Shown here piece after piece: positions 1 to 10,691 of a stretch of 64,000 bases of DNA. The first letter of the stretch is position 1; each line of letters opens with the position of its first letter. The notes under the pieces were generated by a model. That model searched no databases. It saw nothing but the letters and a program-made list of their open reading frames with translations, and was not told the origin of the DNA. The stretch is taken from contig NZ_QGTL01000002.1 in assembly GCF_003182135.1 (NCBI RefSeq), positions 730,881 to 794,880 of the forward strand, written 5' to 3'. This stretch comes from Nocardia neocaledoniensis (GTDB taxonomy: Bacteria; Actinomycetota; Actinomycetes; Mycobacteriales; Mycobacteriaceae). A program made the position numbers and the translations under genes.

Positions 1-2
1 CC

Positions 3-254
3 GCCGTGCGGCTGTATCACGGTCCGCTGCTTCCGGATTCGGACACGCCCGGCATCAGCGAATGGCGCGACTACCTCGCCGTCGCCCTGCGCAACGCGGT
101 CCTGGCCAGCCCCGACGCCGAGCACGCGCTCACCTACGGCGAGGCCGCCCCCGACGACATCGCCGTCCACGAGCACGCCATGGCGCTGCTGCCCCCGCGC
201 GACACGCGGCGCGCGGTCGCCGCCGCCCGCCTGCACAGCGCACTTCGCGCCTGA
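3..254 (+). CDS. C-terminal fragment of an unidentified protein (possibly a GAF-type regulator)
   Basis: An open frame enters from the left edge and stops at TGA 252-254, leaving about 83 residues. The visible part is acidic and helical, with a segment reading LLPDSDTPG near its start and a conserved-looking ending rich in Ala and Arg. No catalytic motif or membrane segment is present. The position just upstream of an aldehyde dehydrogenase and ethanolamine genes would suit a regulator of that cluster, and the ending faintly recalls C-termini of actinobacterial GAF-domain regulators, but that is memory only. The first ATG in frame at 6 is not taken as the start because the frame is open to the edge. 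Confidence 0.55.
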   Translation, partial: AVRLYHGPLLPDSDTPGISEWRDYLAVALRNAVLASPDAEHALTYGEAAPDDIAVHEHAMALLPPRDTRRAVAAARLHSALRA

Positions 255-340
255 TCGGTCGGCTTCAACGTTTCATCAACCCTCGCGGCGGATAGTGATG
301 GGCGTCACGCTTCACCGGAATCAGCGAGGAGCCTCCGCAC

Positions 341-1857
<1,517 letters not shown>

Positions 1858-1858
<1 letters not shown>

Positions 1859-2253
1859 TGGGGCAGCGCGTCGACCTCACCGAACAGGCGGCGACGCTGC
1901 TGCGGGACCTGACCGGGCGACACGGCCCGGTCATGTTCCACCAGTCCGGCGGCTGCTGCGACGGCAGCTCCCCCATGTGCTACCCACGCGGTGAATTCCG
2001 CGTGGGCCGCTCGGACGTGCTGCTCGGACATCTGCCCGACGACACCCCGTTCTGGATGAGTGCCGACCAGTTCGAATACTGGAAGCACACCCATCTCACC
2101 GTCGACGTGGTGCCCGGCCGGGGCAGCGGCTTCTCGCTGGAAGCCCCCGAAGGCGTGCGGTTCCTGATCCGCTCCCGCCTGCTCACCGACGAGGAGGTGG
2201 CCGCGCTGGAATCCCAGCCCCCGCCACCCACCGGTGACACCGTTCCCCAGTGA
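1858..2253 (+). CDS. DUF779 family protein
   Basis: A 131-residue protein starting at an ATG that overlaps the dehydrogenase stop. It has the Cys-rich SGGCCDGSSPMC stretch near residues 26-37 and a following HTH-LTVDVVPGRGSGFSLEAPEG segment typical of DUF779. Genes of this family usually follow aldehyde dehydrogenases of the AldB type, as here. Its biochemical role is not established; the clustered cysteines suggest metal or thiol chemistry supporting aldehyde oxidation, which is inference. It ends shortly before a strong hairpin, so it is probably the last gene of a two-gene transcript. Confidence 0.88.
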
Positions 2254-2280
2254 TGTGAAACACCCACTATCACACTGTTC

Positions 2281-2321
2281 CCGCAGGTCGGCGGCGCTCG
2301 ATACGCGCCGCTGACCTGCGG
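2281..2321. terminator. Large hairpin after the aldehyde dehydrogenase-DUF779 pair
   Basis: Arms CCGCAGGTC and GCGGCGC (2281-2297) pair with 2305-2321 across one mismatch, around a 7-base loop. No T-run follows. It probably ends or attenuates transcription between DUF779 and the permease. Confidence 0.6.
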
Positions 2322-2416
2322 GATCCACGGCCGTAACAGTCGTCAACCATTCTTCAACCCTCGACGATCACCGTTGCCGTCGCTACGCGCTTGTTTGTTG
2401 ATGAGGAGCTACCCCT

Positions 2417-3844
2417 GTGAGTACCGACGCGATCCCCGCCGCCGGCGCGGACACCCCCGCCGACGATTATCTCGCCAAACGCACCCTGCGCTCCGGCTCG
2501 GCGGGCTGGGTCCTGCTGGCCGGCCTCGGCGTGAGCTACGTGATCTCCGGTGACTACTCCGGCTGGAATTTCGGCCTCGCCGAAGGCGGATTCGGCGGTC
2601 TGCTGATCGCCGCGGTCGTCATCGCCGGCATGTACCTGGCCATGGTGCTGGGCATGGCCGAACTGTCCTCGGCGCTGCCCGCCGCGGGCGGCGGCTACAC
2701 CTTCGCCCGGCGCGCGCTCGGCCCGTGGGGCGGATTCGCCACCGGCACAGCGGTTCTCATCGAATACGCGATCGCCCCCGCCGCCATCGCCACCTTCATC
2801 GGCGCCTACGTGGAGTCGCTGAACCTGTTCGGGATCACCGACGGGTGGTGGGTGTATCTGGCGGTGTACGCGCTGTTCATCGGCATCCATCTCGGCGGCG
2901 CCGGTGAGGCGCTCAAGGCGATGTTCGTGATCACCGCGATCGCGCTGGTGGGTCTGGCGATCTTCGCCGTGGCCGCGCTCGGCAAGTTCGATGTCGCCAA
3001 CCTGACCAACATCGCGCCGGATCCGGACGCCACCGGCGCATCGTCGTTCCTGCCGTTCGGCTACATGGGCATCTGGGCCGCGATCCCGTTCGCCATCTGG
3101 TTCTTCCTGGCCGTCGAGGGTGTGCCGCTGGCCGCCGAGGAAGCCACCGAGCCGGAGAAGAACGTGCCCAAGGGCATCATCGTCGCCATGCTGCTGCTGG
3201 TGGTCACCGGCGCGGTGGTGCTGTTCCTGGTCACCGGCGCGCTCGGCGCCCAGGACGCGTCGGCCTCGGGCAACCCGCTGGTCGAGGCGCTCGGCGACAG
3301 CCCGGCGGCCAAGGTGGTCAACTACATCGGCCTGGCTGGTCTGGTCGCCAGCTTCTTCTCCATCGTCTACGCCTACTCCCGGCAGACCTTCGCCCTCTCG
3401 CGCGCCGGCTACCTGCCGACCAGCCTCTCGGTGACCAACTCGCGCAAGGCGCCCGTGCTCGCGCTGATCGTGCCCGGCCTCGTCGGCTTCGCCCTCTCGC
3501 TCACCGGCGAGGGCGCCATGCTGCTGAACATGGCCGTGTTCGGCGCCGCCGTGAGCTATGTGCTGATGATGGTGAGCCACATCGTGCTCCGGGTCCGCGA
3601 GCCGAACATGCCGCGCCCCTACCGCACCCCCGGCGGCATCGCGACCACGGCGTTCGCACTGGTCATCGCGGCCGCGTCGGTGGCGGCGACCTTCCTGGTC
3701 GACCCGAAGGCCGCGCTGTTCACCCTCGGTGTGTTCTGCGCCTTCATGGCCTACTTCGGCCTCTACAGTCGCCATCACCTGGTCGCCAAGTCGCCCGACG
3801 AGGAATTCGCCGCGCTGGCGAAGGCCGAACAAGAACTCGAGTAA
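2417..3844 (+). CDS. Ethanolamine permease, APC superfamily
   Basis: A 475-residue integral membrane protein with about twelve hydrophobic segments and amino-acid/polyamine permease signatures: GVSYVISGDYSGWNFG in the first helix, an AELSSALPAAGGGYTF stretch after the second, and EEATEPEKNVPKGI in the cytoplasmic loop. These match the ethanolamine permease subgroup. It would import ethanolamine across the cytoplasmic membrane for EutBC, whose genes follow after 33 bases. The GTG start at 2417 is chosen because ATGAGGAGC lies just upstream and the reading frame does not extend plausibly further. No microcompartment shell genes accompany it. Confidence 0.88.
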   Translation: MSTDAIPAAGADTPADDYLAKRTLRSGSAGWVLLAGLGVSYVISGDYSGWNFGLAEGGFGGLLIAAVVIAGMYLAMVLGMAELSSALPAAGGGYTFARRALGPWGGFATGTAVLIEYAIAPAAIATFIGAYVESLNLFGITDGWWVYLAVYALFIGIHLGGAGEALKAMFVITAIALVGLAIFAVAALGKFDVANLTNIAPDPDATGASSFLPFGYMGIWAAIPFAIWFFLAVEGVPLAAEEATEPEKNVPKGIIVAMLLLVVTGAVVLFLVTGALGAQDASASGNPLVEALGDSPAAKVVNYIGLAGLVASFFSIVYAYSRQTFALSRAGYLPTSLSVTNSRKAPVLALIVPGLVGFALSLTGEGAMLLNMAVFGAAVSYVLMMVSHIVLRVREPNMPRPYRTPGGIATTAFALVIAAASVAATFLVDPKAALFTLGVFCAFMAYFGLYSRHHLVAKSPDEEFAALAKAEQELE

Positions 3845-3877
3845 CCCCGACGACCTCGCGAAAGGAGGCGGCACCCG

Positions 3878-5290
3878 ATGACCGTGTACCGCAGTTCTGT
3901 CGGCGTCACGACCTACCTGTTCGACGGCCTGGTCGATCTGCTGGCCAAGGCCACCCCCGAGCGCAGCGGCGACCAGCTGGCCGGGTGCGCGGCGGCGACC
4001 GATGCCGAGCGGGCGGCCGCGCAGTGGGCGCTGGCCGACGTCCCGCTGACCACCTTTCTCGACGAGGTGGTCGTGCCCTACGAGACCGACGAGGTCACCC
4101 GGCTGATCATCGACAGCCACGACCGGACCGCGTTCGGGCCGATCGCGCACCTCACCGTCGGCGGGCTGCGCGACTGGCTGCTCGCGGTGGCCGCCACCGA
4201 CGAGGCGGCGGCCACCCTGGCCGCCGTCTCCCCGGGACTCACCCCGGAGATGGTGGCCGCGGTCAGCAAGATCATGCGCAACCAGGACCTCATCGCCGTG
4301 GCCAAGGCGACCGTGGTGACCGCGGGCTTCCGCACCACCATCGGCCTGCCCGGCCGGCTGAGCACTCGCCTGCAGCCCAACCACCCGACCGACGATCCCC
4401 GCGGGATCGCCGCCGCGACCCTCGACGGGCTGCTGCTCGGCTGCGGTGACGCGGTGATCGGCATCAACCCGGCCACCGATTCACCCCAGGCCACCGCCGA
4501 CCTGCTGCACCTGCTCGACGAGGTGCGTCTGCGCTTCGACATCCCGACCCAGTCGTGTGTGCTCTCGCACGTCACCACCACCATCGGCCTGATCGAGGCG
4601 GGCGCGCCGGTGGACCTGGTGTTCCAGTCGGTGGCGGGCACCGAGGGTGCCAATTCCGGCTTCGGCGTGAACCTTTCGCTGTTGCGCGAGGGCAACGAGG
4701 CCGGGCGCTCGCTCGCGCGCGGCACCGTCGGCGACAACGTGATGTATCTCGAGACCGGTCAGGGATCGGCGCTGAGCGCGAACGCCCATCTGGGCGTGGG
4801 TGATCGGCCGGTGGATCAGCAGACCCTGGAGACCAGGGCCTACGCGGTCGCCCGCGAGCTGAGCCCGCTGCTGGTGAACACCGTGGTCGGGTTCATCGGG
4901 CCCGAATACCTCTACGACGGCAAGCAGATCATCCGCGCCGGGCTCGAGGACCACTTCTGCGGCAAGCTGCTCGGCCTGCCGATGGGCGTCGACGTGTGCT
5001 ACACCAACCACGCCGAAGCCGACCAGGACGACATGGACACCCTGCTCACCCTGCTCGGTGCGGCCGGGTGCGCCTTCGTCATCGCGGTGCCCGGCGCCGA
5101 CGACGTGATGCTCGGCTACCAGAGCCTGGCCTTCCACGACGCGCTCTACGCCCGCCAGGTCCTGAACCTGCGCCCCGCACCGGAATTCGAGGCGTGGCTG
5201 TCCGGGCTCGGCATGCTCGACGCGAAGGGCCGGGTGCGCCAGGTGCCGCCGCTGTCCTCGCCCCTGCGCGCACTGGCGGCGAACCGATGA
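3878..5290 (+). CDS. eutB: Ethanolamine ammonia-lyase large subunit
   Basis: A 470-residue TIM-barrel subunit of the adenosylcobalamin enzyme that splits ethanolamine into acetaldehyde and ammonia. Family signatures are plain: LLLGCGDAVIGINPATDS, FQSVAGTEGANSGFGV, and ETGQGSALSANAHLGVG followed by DQQTLETRAYA. The length fits EutB. A strong AAAGGAGG ribosome site (3861-3868) precedes the ATG. The stop overlaps a possible ATG of eutC. No EutA reactivase, cobalamin adenosyltransferase or shell proteins lie nearby, so this is a microcompartment-independent pathway that must obtain coenzyme B12 from elsewhere in the genome. Confidence 0.95.
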   Translation: MTVYRSSVGVTTYLFDGLVDLLAKATPERSGDQLAGCAAATDAERAAAQWALADVPLTTFLDEVVVPYETDEVTRLIIDSHDRTAFGPIAHLTVGGLRDWLLAVAATDEAAATLAAVSPGLTPEMVAAVSKIMRNQDLIAVAKATVVTAGFRTTIGLPGRLSTRLQPNHPTDDPRGIAAATLDGLLLGCGDAVIGINPATDSPQATADLLHLLDEVRLRFDIPTQSCVLSHVTTTIGLIEAGAPVDLVFQSVAGTEGANSGFGVNLSLLREGNEAGRSLARGTVGDNVMYLETGQGSALSANAHLGVGDRPVDQQTLETRAYAVARELSPLLVNTVVGFIGPEYLYDGKQIIRAGLEDHFCGKLLGLPMGVDVCYTNHAEADQDDMDTLLTLLGAAGCAFVIAVPGADDVMLGYQSLAFHDALYARQVLNLRPAPEFEAWLSGLGMLDAKGRVRQVPPLSSPLRALAANR

Positions 5291-5337
5291 GGCCCGGGCT
5301 GCACCTGGTGCGATCCCACGACCGGAACGGAGCCACG

Positions 5338-6153
5338 GTGAACGAGCGGACACCCGACGAACGTGCCGAAGACGCGGTGGCCCAGGAGTTCTGGCGGGAT
5401 CTACGGCGCAACACCCAGGCCAGGATCGGGCTCGGCCGCACCGGTGACGCGCTGCCGACCAGCGAGGTCCTCGCCCTGCGCGCCGCGCACGCCGCCGCCC
5501 GCGACGCGGTGCACGTCCCGCTCGAGGTCGAGATCTTCGCCGAACAGATCGCGAGTATGGGCCTCGGCGACCCGGTGACGGTGACGAGCAAGGCCGCCGA
5601 CCGCTCGGAATATCTGCGCCGCCCCGATCTCGGCAGACTGCCCGCAGACCTGTCCGGCGTCGAGAACCACAGCGCCGACATCGGATTCGTGCTGGCCGAC
5701 GGACTGTCTCCCCGCGCCCTGACCGATCACGGCGCCGGCCTGCTCGCCGCACTGGCCGAGGAACTCGGCGACCGGTACACCCTGGCGCCGCCGGTGATCG
5801 CCACCCAGGCACGCGTCGCGCTGGGCGACCACATCGCCGCGACGATGGGCGTGCGGACCGTACTGGTGATCATCGGCGAACGCCCCGGCCTCTCGGTGGC
5901 CGACAGCCTGGGCATCTACCTCACCCACAACCCCCGCCCCGGCCGCGCCGACGCCGAACGCAACTGCATCTCCAACATCCACCCGCCCGACGGCCTCACC
6001 TACACCGACGCCGCCCGCGTGGTCGCCGGACTGGTGGCAGGCGCGCGCAAGCTCGGCCGCTCCGGCGTCGACCTCAAGGACACCTCCCGTGCCGTCGGCC
6101 TCGCCGCCGACACCTCGACCATCGCTGCGGCGCTGGAGAATCAGGACCACTGA
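5338..6153 (+). CDS. eutC: Ethanolamine ammonia-lyase small subunit
   Basis: The 271-residue partner of EutB. The C-terminal half carries the family hallmark DSLGIYLTHNPRPGRADAER followed by NCISNIHPPDG, which helps form the cobalamin site; ARIGLGRTGDALPT lies near the N-terminus. The GTG at 5338 is chosen because GGAACGGAG (5324-5332) is a good ribosome site at the right distance. An ATG at 5287 overlapping the eutB stop would add 17 residues that do not look conserved and has a weaker ribosome site, but coupling makes it possible. The next gene starts one base after the stop, so eutC is co-transcribed with the phosphatase gene. Confidence 0.92.
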   Translation: MNERTPDERAEDAVAQEFWRDLRRNTQARIGLGRTGDALPTSEVLALRAAHAAARDAVHVPLEVEIFAEQIASMGLGDPVTVTSKAADRSEYLRRPDLGRLPADLSGVENHSADIGFVLADGLSPRALTDHGAGLLAALAEELGDRYTLAPPVIATQARVALGDHIAATMGVRTVLVIIGERPGLSVADSLGIYLTHNPRPGRADAERNCISNIHPPDGLTYTDAARVVAGLVAGARKLGRSGVDLKDTSRAVGLAADTSTIAAALENQDH

Positions 6154-6154
6154 C

Positions 6155-7417
6155 ATGAAGAAGATCTCCGCCCTCGCGGCGGTGGCGATGACGGCTGCCC
6201 TGATGACGTCGACCGCCTGCGGAACCGGCGAACCCGGCGCGGCATCCGAGAGCTGTTCGACCCTCGACGCGAGCCAGGTCTGGTACGGCGACAACAGGGA
6301 CCGCCTCGCACGGTTCATCGAAGAGACCGGGCGTTGCGGCGCCGCGGACTCCGGCGCGGCACCCCTGGCGCTGTTCGACTGGGACAACACGATCGTGAAG
6401 AACGACATCGGCGTCGCCACGTTCTACTGGATGCTGGCCAACGACAAGGTCTTACAGCCGCAGGGCCGGGACTGGACCACGGTCGGGGCGCATCTCACCC
6501 GCGAGGCCGCCGACGCGCTCGCCGCAGCCTGCGGCGCCGCCGAACCGAATACGCCCTTGCCCACCTCGACCGACGCCGACTGTGCCGACGAGCTGGTCGC
6601 GGTGGCCGACAGCGGGAAGACCACGGCGGGCAAGGCCGCCTTCACCGGATACGACCACCGCCGCACCGAACCCGGGTACGCGTTCGTGGTCCAGCTGATG
6701 CGCGGCCACACCGAGGCCCGGATCACCGAGTACGCGCGCGCCGCCCGCGCGCAGAACCTCGCCGCGGCCGAGGGGACCGAGCAGACCATCGGCAGCACGA
6801 AGGTGGACGGCTGGGTGCGCTACTACCCCCAGATGACCGACCTCGTCCGGGTGTTGCGGGACAACGGATTCGACGTGCGCATCATCTCCGCCTCGGCCGA
6901 ACCGGTGGTCCGGGTGTGGGCCGAGGAACTGGACATCACCGGTGACCGCGTGATGGGTGTTCCCCAGCTGAGCGACAACGGCGTGTACACCGGGCACCTG
7001 CCCGGTTGCGGTGATGCCGGGACCGACCAGGTGATCACCTACATCGACGGCAAGCGGTGCCGGATCAACGAGCAGGTCTTCGGCGTGCGGGGCGCCGCGG
7101 CCTTCCAGCAGCTGCCCGCCGACCGCAGAGCCGCCTTCGCCGCGGGCGATTCCGACACCGACGTGGTGTTCCTCGGCGACGCCACCGGCCTGCGCCTGGT
7201 CATCAACCGCAACAAGACGGAACTGATGTGCAACGCCTACGGCTCCGGCGACGGCACATGGGTGGTGAACCCGATGTTCCTCGACCCCAAGCCGCGCAGG
7301 TCCGATCCGTATCCCTGCGCGACAGCGGGATTCATCACACCCGCCGGCACCGGCGCGCCGTTGCGCCGCCCCGACGGCAGCGTGGTCCCGGACCAGCAGG
7401 ACCTCGTGTTCGGGTGA
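6155..7417 (+). CDS. Lipoprotein HAD-family phosphatase (phosphocholine/phosphoethanolamine phosphatase-like)
   Basis: A 420-residue exported lipoprotein: a basic and hydrophobic leader ends in the lipobox STAC with Cys22. The haloacid dehalogenase nucleophile motif is Asp75-Trp-Asp77-Asn-Thr; a threonine/serine motif follows around IISASAEPVV and the acidic motif IV reads AAGDSDTDVVFLGD. The DWDNT motif and the late cap resemble secreted phosphorylcholine phosphatases. The gene starts one base after eutC, so it is in the ethanolamine operon. The inference is that it releases ethanolamine from phosphoethanolamine outside the membrane for uptake by the adjacent permease. Phosphoserine-type activity is the main alternative. 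Confidence 0.8.
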   Translation: MKKISALAAVAMTAALMTSTACGTGEPGAASESCSTLDASQVWYGDNRDRLARFIEETGRCGAADSGAAPLALFDWDNTIVKNDIGVATFYWMLANDKVLQPQGRDWTTVGAHLTREAADALAAACGAAEPNTPLPTSTDADCADELVAVADSGKTTAGKAAFTGYDHRRTEPGYAFVVQLMRGHTEARITEYARAARAQNLAAAEGTEQTIGSTKVDGWVRYYPQMTDLVRVLRDNGFDVRIISASAEPVVRVWAEELDITGDRVMGVPQLSDNGVYTGHLPGCGDAGTDQVITYIDGKRCRINEQVFGVRGAAAFQQLPADRRAAFAAGDSDTDVVFLGDATGLRLVINRNKTELMCNAYGSGDGTWVVNPMFLDPKPRRSDPYPCATAGFITPAGTGAPLRRPDGSVVPDQQDLVFG

Positions 7418-7500
7418 TCCCCGGCGTGCGGTGCGGATGCGACCCAGGCCACCAGCGGTTCGAGATGAGCAGGCGGCGATCGCTCCATAGAGTGATGCCC

Positions 7501-7899
7501 ATGATCCGCACCGCCGCCCTCGCCCATGTCCGCGACCGCAGGCTCATCCAGACGCGCCCGGAGGGCAAGGACGTCTTCTACATGGCGGGCGGCAAGATCG
7601 ACCCGGGCGAGACTCCCTTACAGGCGCTACATCGTGAGATCGAGGAAGAACTCGGCGTCGGCCTGTCCGGCGTCGCCGAACTGGGCATCTTCGAGGCCGA
7701 GGCGTTCGGCCACGGCAGGGACACCCCGCTGCACATGACCTGTTTCCTCGCCGACTTCACCGGCGAACCACGCGCGACCGGCGAGATCGCCGAATTCCGC
7801 TACTTCACCGGCGCCGAGTACGCGGCGATGCCGCAGGTCGCGCCGGGTTCCCTCATGGTCTTCCAGCGGCTGCACGCCCTGGACCTCATCGACTGGTAG
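7501..7899 (+). CDS. NUDIX hydrolase
   Basis: A 132-residue single-domain protein. The complete NUDIX box runs from GGKIDPGE through REIEEELGV (about residues 29-52), which binds the metal that drives hydrolysis of nucleoside diphosphate linkages. The fold is short and lacks extra domains, so the substrate cannot be named. ATG codons at 7495 and 7501 and a GTG at 7492 are all possible starts; 7501 is chosen because TAGAGT at 7488-7493 could be a -10 box giving a leaderless message near 7500. No close operon partner is evident. Confidence 0.85.
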   Translation: MIRTAALAHVRDRRLIQTRPEGKDVFYMAGGKIDPGETPLQALHREIEEELGVGLSGVAELGIFEAEAFGHGRDTPLHMTCFLADFTGEPRATGEIAEFRYFTGAEYAAMPQVAPGSLMVFQRLHALDLIDW

Positions 7900-7973
7900 C
7901 CCGAGATCGTTCGCCGAGGTAACGATTCGGTGCACGGAGAAACAAACGAACGGGAGGGGCCGATGGTACAGCT

Positions 7974-8174
7974 GTGAATGTGCCGATCTCCACCGCCCCG
8001 ATGACCGTTGCCGAGCGCAAGGCCGCGCTGCGCCGACTAGTCGCGCTGTTCGGCCTGATGAACACGATGATCGAACTGAGCGCCCAGGGCGCGCCGCGGT
8101 CGGTGGCCGAACACGCCACCGCCGCACGCGATCTGGTGGGCGAGCTCGTCGCCGATCTGGCCGCGGCCCGCTAG
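7974..8174 (+). CDS. Small hypothetical protein
   Basis: A 66-residue mostly helical protein with no recognised domain. A GGGAGGGG purine stretch at 7952-7959 lies 14 bases upstream of the GTG chosen as start; a second GTG at 7980 is an alternative. A tiny five-codon frame (ATG 7963) sits between them and probably means nothing. The 3' end overlaps by a few bases with the convergent small membrane protein gene. Codon use is GC-rich at the third position, which supports coding. Confidence 0.5.
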   Translation: MNVPISTAPMTVAERKAALRRLVALFGLMNTMIELSAQGAPRSVAEHATAARDLVGELVADLAAAR

Positions 8175-8440
8175 GTCGCCGTGGGCTTCGGCGGGTCGGA
8201 GCCCTCGTTCTCGGCCGGGATGGCGCCGGGTTCGGTGCCCTCGTCGGCCTTCTGATCCGGCTCGGGATGCTCGGGTTCGAAGGTCTCGGGCAGCCCCTTG
8301 AGGTGCTTGTTCATCGAGCGGACCAGCAGCACGGTGCCCGCCAGCAGGATCAGGATCACCAGCAGGCCGAGCGGCGAGGCCTTGCCGAACTCGGGACCGG
8401 TGGGGGTGCCGGGATTTTGCGCGAGGAGAACCAACATCAC
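8171..8440 (-). CDS. Small single-span membrane protein downstream of mca
   Basis: An 89-residue protein with one hydrophobic helix (about residues 24-40, [14 protein letters not shown]) followed by a basic turn and a Glu/Pro-rich cytoplasmic tail. The start GTG overlaps the mca stop (8437-8440), and an ATG follows immediately, so the pair is translationally coupled. A small membrane protein next to mca matches the arrangement I recall from mycobacteria (Rv1083-like). Its function is unknown; the conserved pairing suggests a role with the mycothiol conjugate amidase or membrane placement of it. Confidence 0.8.
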   Translation of the reverse strand: MMLVLLAQNPGTPTGPEFGKASPLGLLVILILLAGTVLLVRSMNKHLKGLPETFEPEHPEPDQKADEGTEPGAIPAENEGSDPPKPTAT

Positions 8441-9315
8441 CGGTCGGCGTCCTCGATGCCGGCGAACAGGTCGGTCTCCGGGATGGCGGTGCGCACCCTC
8501 GTCTTGGCCAATTCGAACTCCTCGGTCGGCCAGAGCCGCTGCTGCATCTCCAACGGGATCGCGAAGAACGCCCCGTTCGGATCGATCTGAGTCGCGTGCG
8601 CGCGCAGGGCGTCGTCACGCTGGGGGAAATACTTCGAGCACTCGATCTGCGTGGTCACCCGGCTCCAGGTGTCGCCGCGCCGGTACTCGCGCATCCGGTC
8701 CAGCCACTCCTGCAGCGGGAACTTCTCGCCGATGCGCTCGTACTCCTCGGCGAAGGTCTCCAGGCGCTTCATGCTGAAGCCGTGGTCGTAGTACAGCTTC
8801 GACGGCGTCCACGGTTCGCCCGCCTCGGGGAACTTCGTGGGGTCACCGGCCGTCTCGTACGCCGCCACCGACACCTCGTGGCATCGGATGTGGTCCGGAT
8901 GCGGGTAGCCGCCGTTCTCGTCGTAGGTGGTGATGACGTGCGGCTTGAAGTCGCGCACCACCTTCACCAGCGCCTCGGTGGACTCCTCCAGCGGAACCAG
9001 CGCGAAGCAGCCCTCCGGCAGCGGGGGCAGCGGGTCGCCCTCGGGCAGACCCGAGTCGACGAAGCCGAGCCAGTGCTGGCGCACGCCGAGCGCGTGCGCG
9101 GCGGCGGCCATCTCCTCGCGCCGGACCTCCTCGATCCGGTCGAGGACACCGGGGGTGTCCATGGCCGGGTTCAGGATGCTGCCGCGTTCGCCGCCGGTCA
9201 ACGTCACGACCAGGACGTCGACGCCCTCGGCCGCGTACCTGGCCATGGTCGCGGCGCCCTTGCTCGATTCGTCGTCGGGGTGTGCGTGCACCGCCATGAG
9301 GCGAAGGCCACTCAC
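8437..9315 (-). CDS. mca: Mycothiol S-conjugate amidase
   Basis: A 292-residue zinc hydrolase of the LmbE/PIG-L family that cleaves mycothiol S-conjugates to a mercapturic acid and GlcN-inositol, so it detoxifies electrophiles and antibiotics. The zinc ligands are in the N-terminal [10 protein letters not shown] and in the later [25 protein letters not shown] and [12 protein letters not shown] are conserved. The ORF can be extended to 9399, but the GTG at 9315 gives the family's usual start (V-S-G-L-R-L-M-A-V) and length and leaves room for a divergent promoter with the DUF4307 gene. It is coupled to the small membrane protein gene downstream. Confidence 0.95.
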   Translation of the reverse strand: MSGLRLMAVHAHPDDESSKGAATMARYAAEGVDVLVVTLTGGERGSILNPAMDTPGVLDRIEEVRREEMAAAAHALGVRQHWLGFVDSGLPEGDPLPPLPEGCFALVPLEESTEALVKVVRDFKPHVITTYDENGGYPHPDHIRCHEVSVAAYETAGDPTKFPEAGEPWTPSKLYYDHGFSMKRLETFAEEYERIGEKFPLQEWLDRMREYRRGDTWSRVTTQIECSKYFPQRDDALRAHATQIDPNGAFFAIPLEMQQRLWPTEEFELAKTRVRTAIPETDLFAGIEDADR

Positions 9316-9418
9316 GTCTCGTTCACCATCGCTCTCGCTCGCGGGTGTCAGAACTACGTTCCCTATAGTTCCATCCGACCCCCTGTTTGTTCCGACCACC
9401 CCCGGGAGCGAGAAACCG

Positions 9419-9877
9419 ATGACCGAGCCCGCACCGGACTCCGCCGCGGCCTCGGCCGCCGCCGCTGCCCGACACGCCGACCGCTACGGCAGGAAACCAC
9501 CGGCGCGTCGAGGATGGCTGCTGGCCCTGCTCGGCGTCGGCGTGCTGGTCGCGGGCCTGGGCGTGGCCTATCTCGGTTTCCAGAAGTACGGCCCGAAGGC
9601 GATCGAGACCGAGCAGCTCGGCTACGTGGTCGTCGACGACTCCACCCTCACCGTGCGGATGAAGATCACCCGCGACGACCCGCAGCGCGACGTGGTCTGC
9701 ATCGTCCGGGCGATGGACCGCGACACCGCCGAGGTCGGCAGGCGCGAAGTGCTGGTGCCCGGCTCCGAACACCCCAGCCTCGAGGTGACCACCACGGTCA
9801 AGTCCTCGTCCAGGGCCTCGGCGGGCGACATCTACGGCTGTACCGAGGATGTTCCAGGCTATTTGCGCCTCGGATAG
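9419..9877 (+). CDS. DUF4307 domain membrane protein
   Basis: A 152-residue protein with a cytoplasmic Ala/Arg-rich N-terminus, one transmembrane helix at about residues 35-58 and an outside domain that contains two conserved cysteines (VVCIVRAMD and IYGCTED). This is the DUF4307 pattern, encoded next to mca and greA in Mycobacteriales. The ATG at 9419 has GGGAGCGAG upstream. It diverges from mca with about 100 bases between starts. No function is known; the cysteine pair could form a disulphide outside the membrane. Confidence 0.82.
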   Translation: MTEPAPDSAAASAAAAARHADRYGRKPPARRGWLLALLGVGVLVAGLGVAYLGFQKYGPKAIETEQLGYVVVDDSTLTVRMKITRDDPQRDVVCIVRAMDRDTAEVGRREVLVPGSEHPSLEVTTTVKSSSRASAGDIYGCTEDVPGYLRLG

Positions 9878-9891
9878 CGGCCTCGCCTAGC

Positions 9892-9923
9892 CTGACCTGC
9901 ATATTTATGAGACATGCTAAAAT
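9892..9923 (+). promoter_or_regulatory. Candidate greA promoter
   Basis: An extended -10, TGC followed by TAAAAT (9915-9923), lies about 190 bases before greA. CTGACC at 9892-9897 could be a poor -35 with long spacing. It would give a long 5' leader that begins with the hairpin at 9932. Confidence 0.35.
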
Positions 9924-9931
9924 GGCCTGAT

Positions 9932-9958
9932 ACACGGTTCCGGGGCTCGGAGCCGTGT
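9932..9958 (+). terminator. Hairpin in the greA leader
   Basis: ACACGGTTCC pairs with GGAGCCGTGT (one G-U) around a 7-base loop and is followed by TT. It could end the DUF4307 transcript or attenuate greA. Confidence 0.4.
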
Positions 9959-10114
9959 TTGCTGCATTGGCGGCCAGCGATGCTGTTCCGGGTTACGGGT
10001 TCACCCCCAGGATCGCTCCAGCCGTCGGGCCCGCGCATGCCTTCGCTTCGTCGGTAACGCGCGGGTTTCAGGGAATCCCGGTGCGCCGGGAACAACTACT
10101 AGGGAGTGATCGAG

Positions 10115-10606
10115 ATGACCGAGAATGTGACCTGGCTTACCCAGGAGTCGCACGACAGGCTCAAGGGCGAGCTGGACTCGCTCATTGCCAATCGTCCGGT
10201 CATTGCCGCCGAGATCAACGAGCGCCGCGAAGAAGGCGACCTCAAGGAGAACGGCGGCTACCACGCCGCGCGCGAAGAGCAGGGCCAGCAGGAGGCGCGC
10301 ATCCGCCAGCTGCAGGAACTGCTGAACAACGCGAAGGTCGGCGTCGCCCCCACCAAATCCGGCGTTGCCCTGCCCGGCTCGGTCGTCACCGTGTACTACG
10401 ACGGCGACTCCGACGACACCGAGACCTTCCTCATCGCGACCCGCGAAGAGGGCCTCGGCGCCACCAACCTCGAGACCTACTCGCCGAACTCGCCGCTGGG
10501 CGGCGCGCTGATCGACGCCAAGGTGGGCGAGACCCGCGAGTACACGCTGCCCAACGGCAACACCATGAAGGTGACGCTGGTCAGCGCCGAGCCGTACCAC
10601 GGCTGA
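10115..10606 (+). CDS. greA: Transcription elongation factor GreA
   Basis: A 163-residue factor that rescues backtracked RNA polymerase by stimulating cleavage of the transcript 3' end. The N-terminal coiled coil carries the tip motif [19 protein letters not shown], with the acidic residues that reach the active site, and the C-terminal FKBP-like domain ends in [17 protein letters not shown]. The ATG at 10115 is preceded by AGGGAG at 10101-10106; a GTG at 10106 would add three residues and leave no ribosome site. It stands as its own unit, facing metB across a strong terminator. Confidence 0.96.
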   Translation: MTENVTWLTQESHDRLKGELDSLIANRPVIAAEINERREEGDLKENGGYHAAREEQGQQEARIRQLQELLNNAKVGVAPTKSGVALPGSVVTVYYDGDSDDTETFLIATREEGLGATNLETYSPNSPLGGALIDAKVGETREYTLPNGNTMKVTLVSAEPYHG

Positions 10607-10639
10607 GCCAGAGCCCGGCCCACCCGAACCCGAACGCGA

Positions 10640-10670
10640 GCGGCCGCATCCGAATCCCGGATGCGGCCGC
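10640..10670. terminator. Bidirectional terminator between greA and metB
   Basis: A perfect 12-bp stem, GCGGCCGCATCC with its complement, around a short loop; it lies between two convergent genes and TT follows on the plus strand. Confidence 0.8.
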
Positions 10671-10691
10671 TTCGTCATCTGTGAGTGCCCG

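Noticed and set aside
2354..4384. A 676-codon open frame on the minus strand across the permease and eutB
   Set aside because: It is rich in Gly, Arg, His and Gln as expected from the reverse of a high-GC gene, and the plus-strand genes have clear family motifs.
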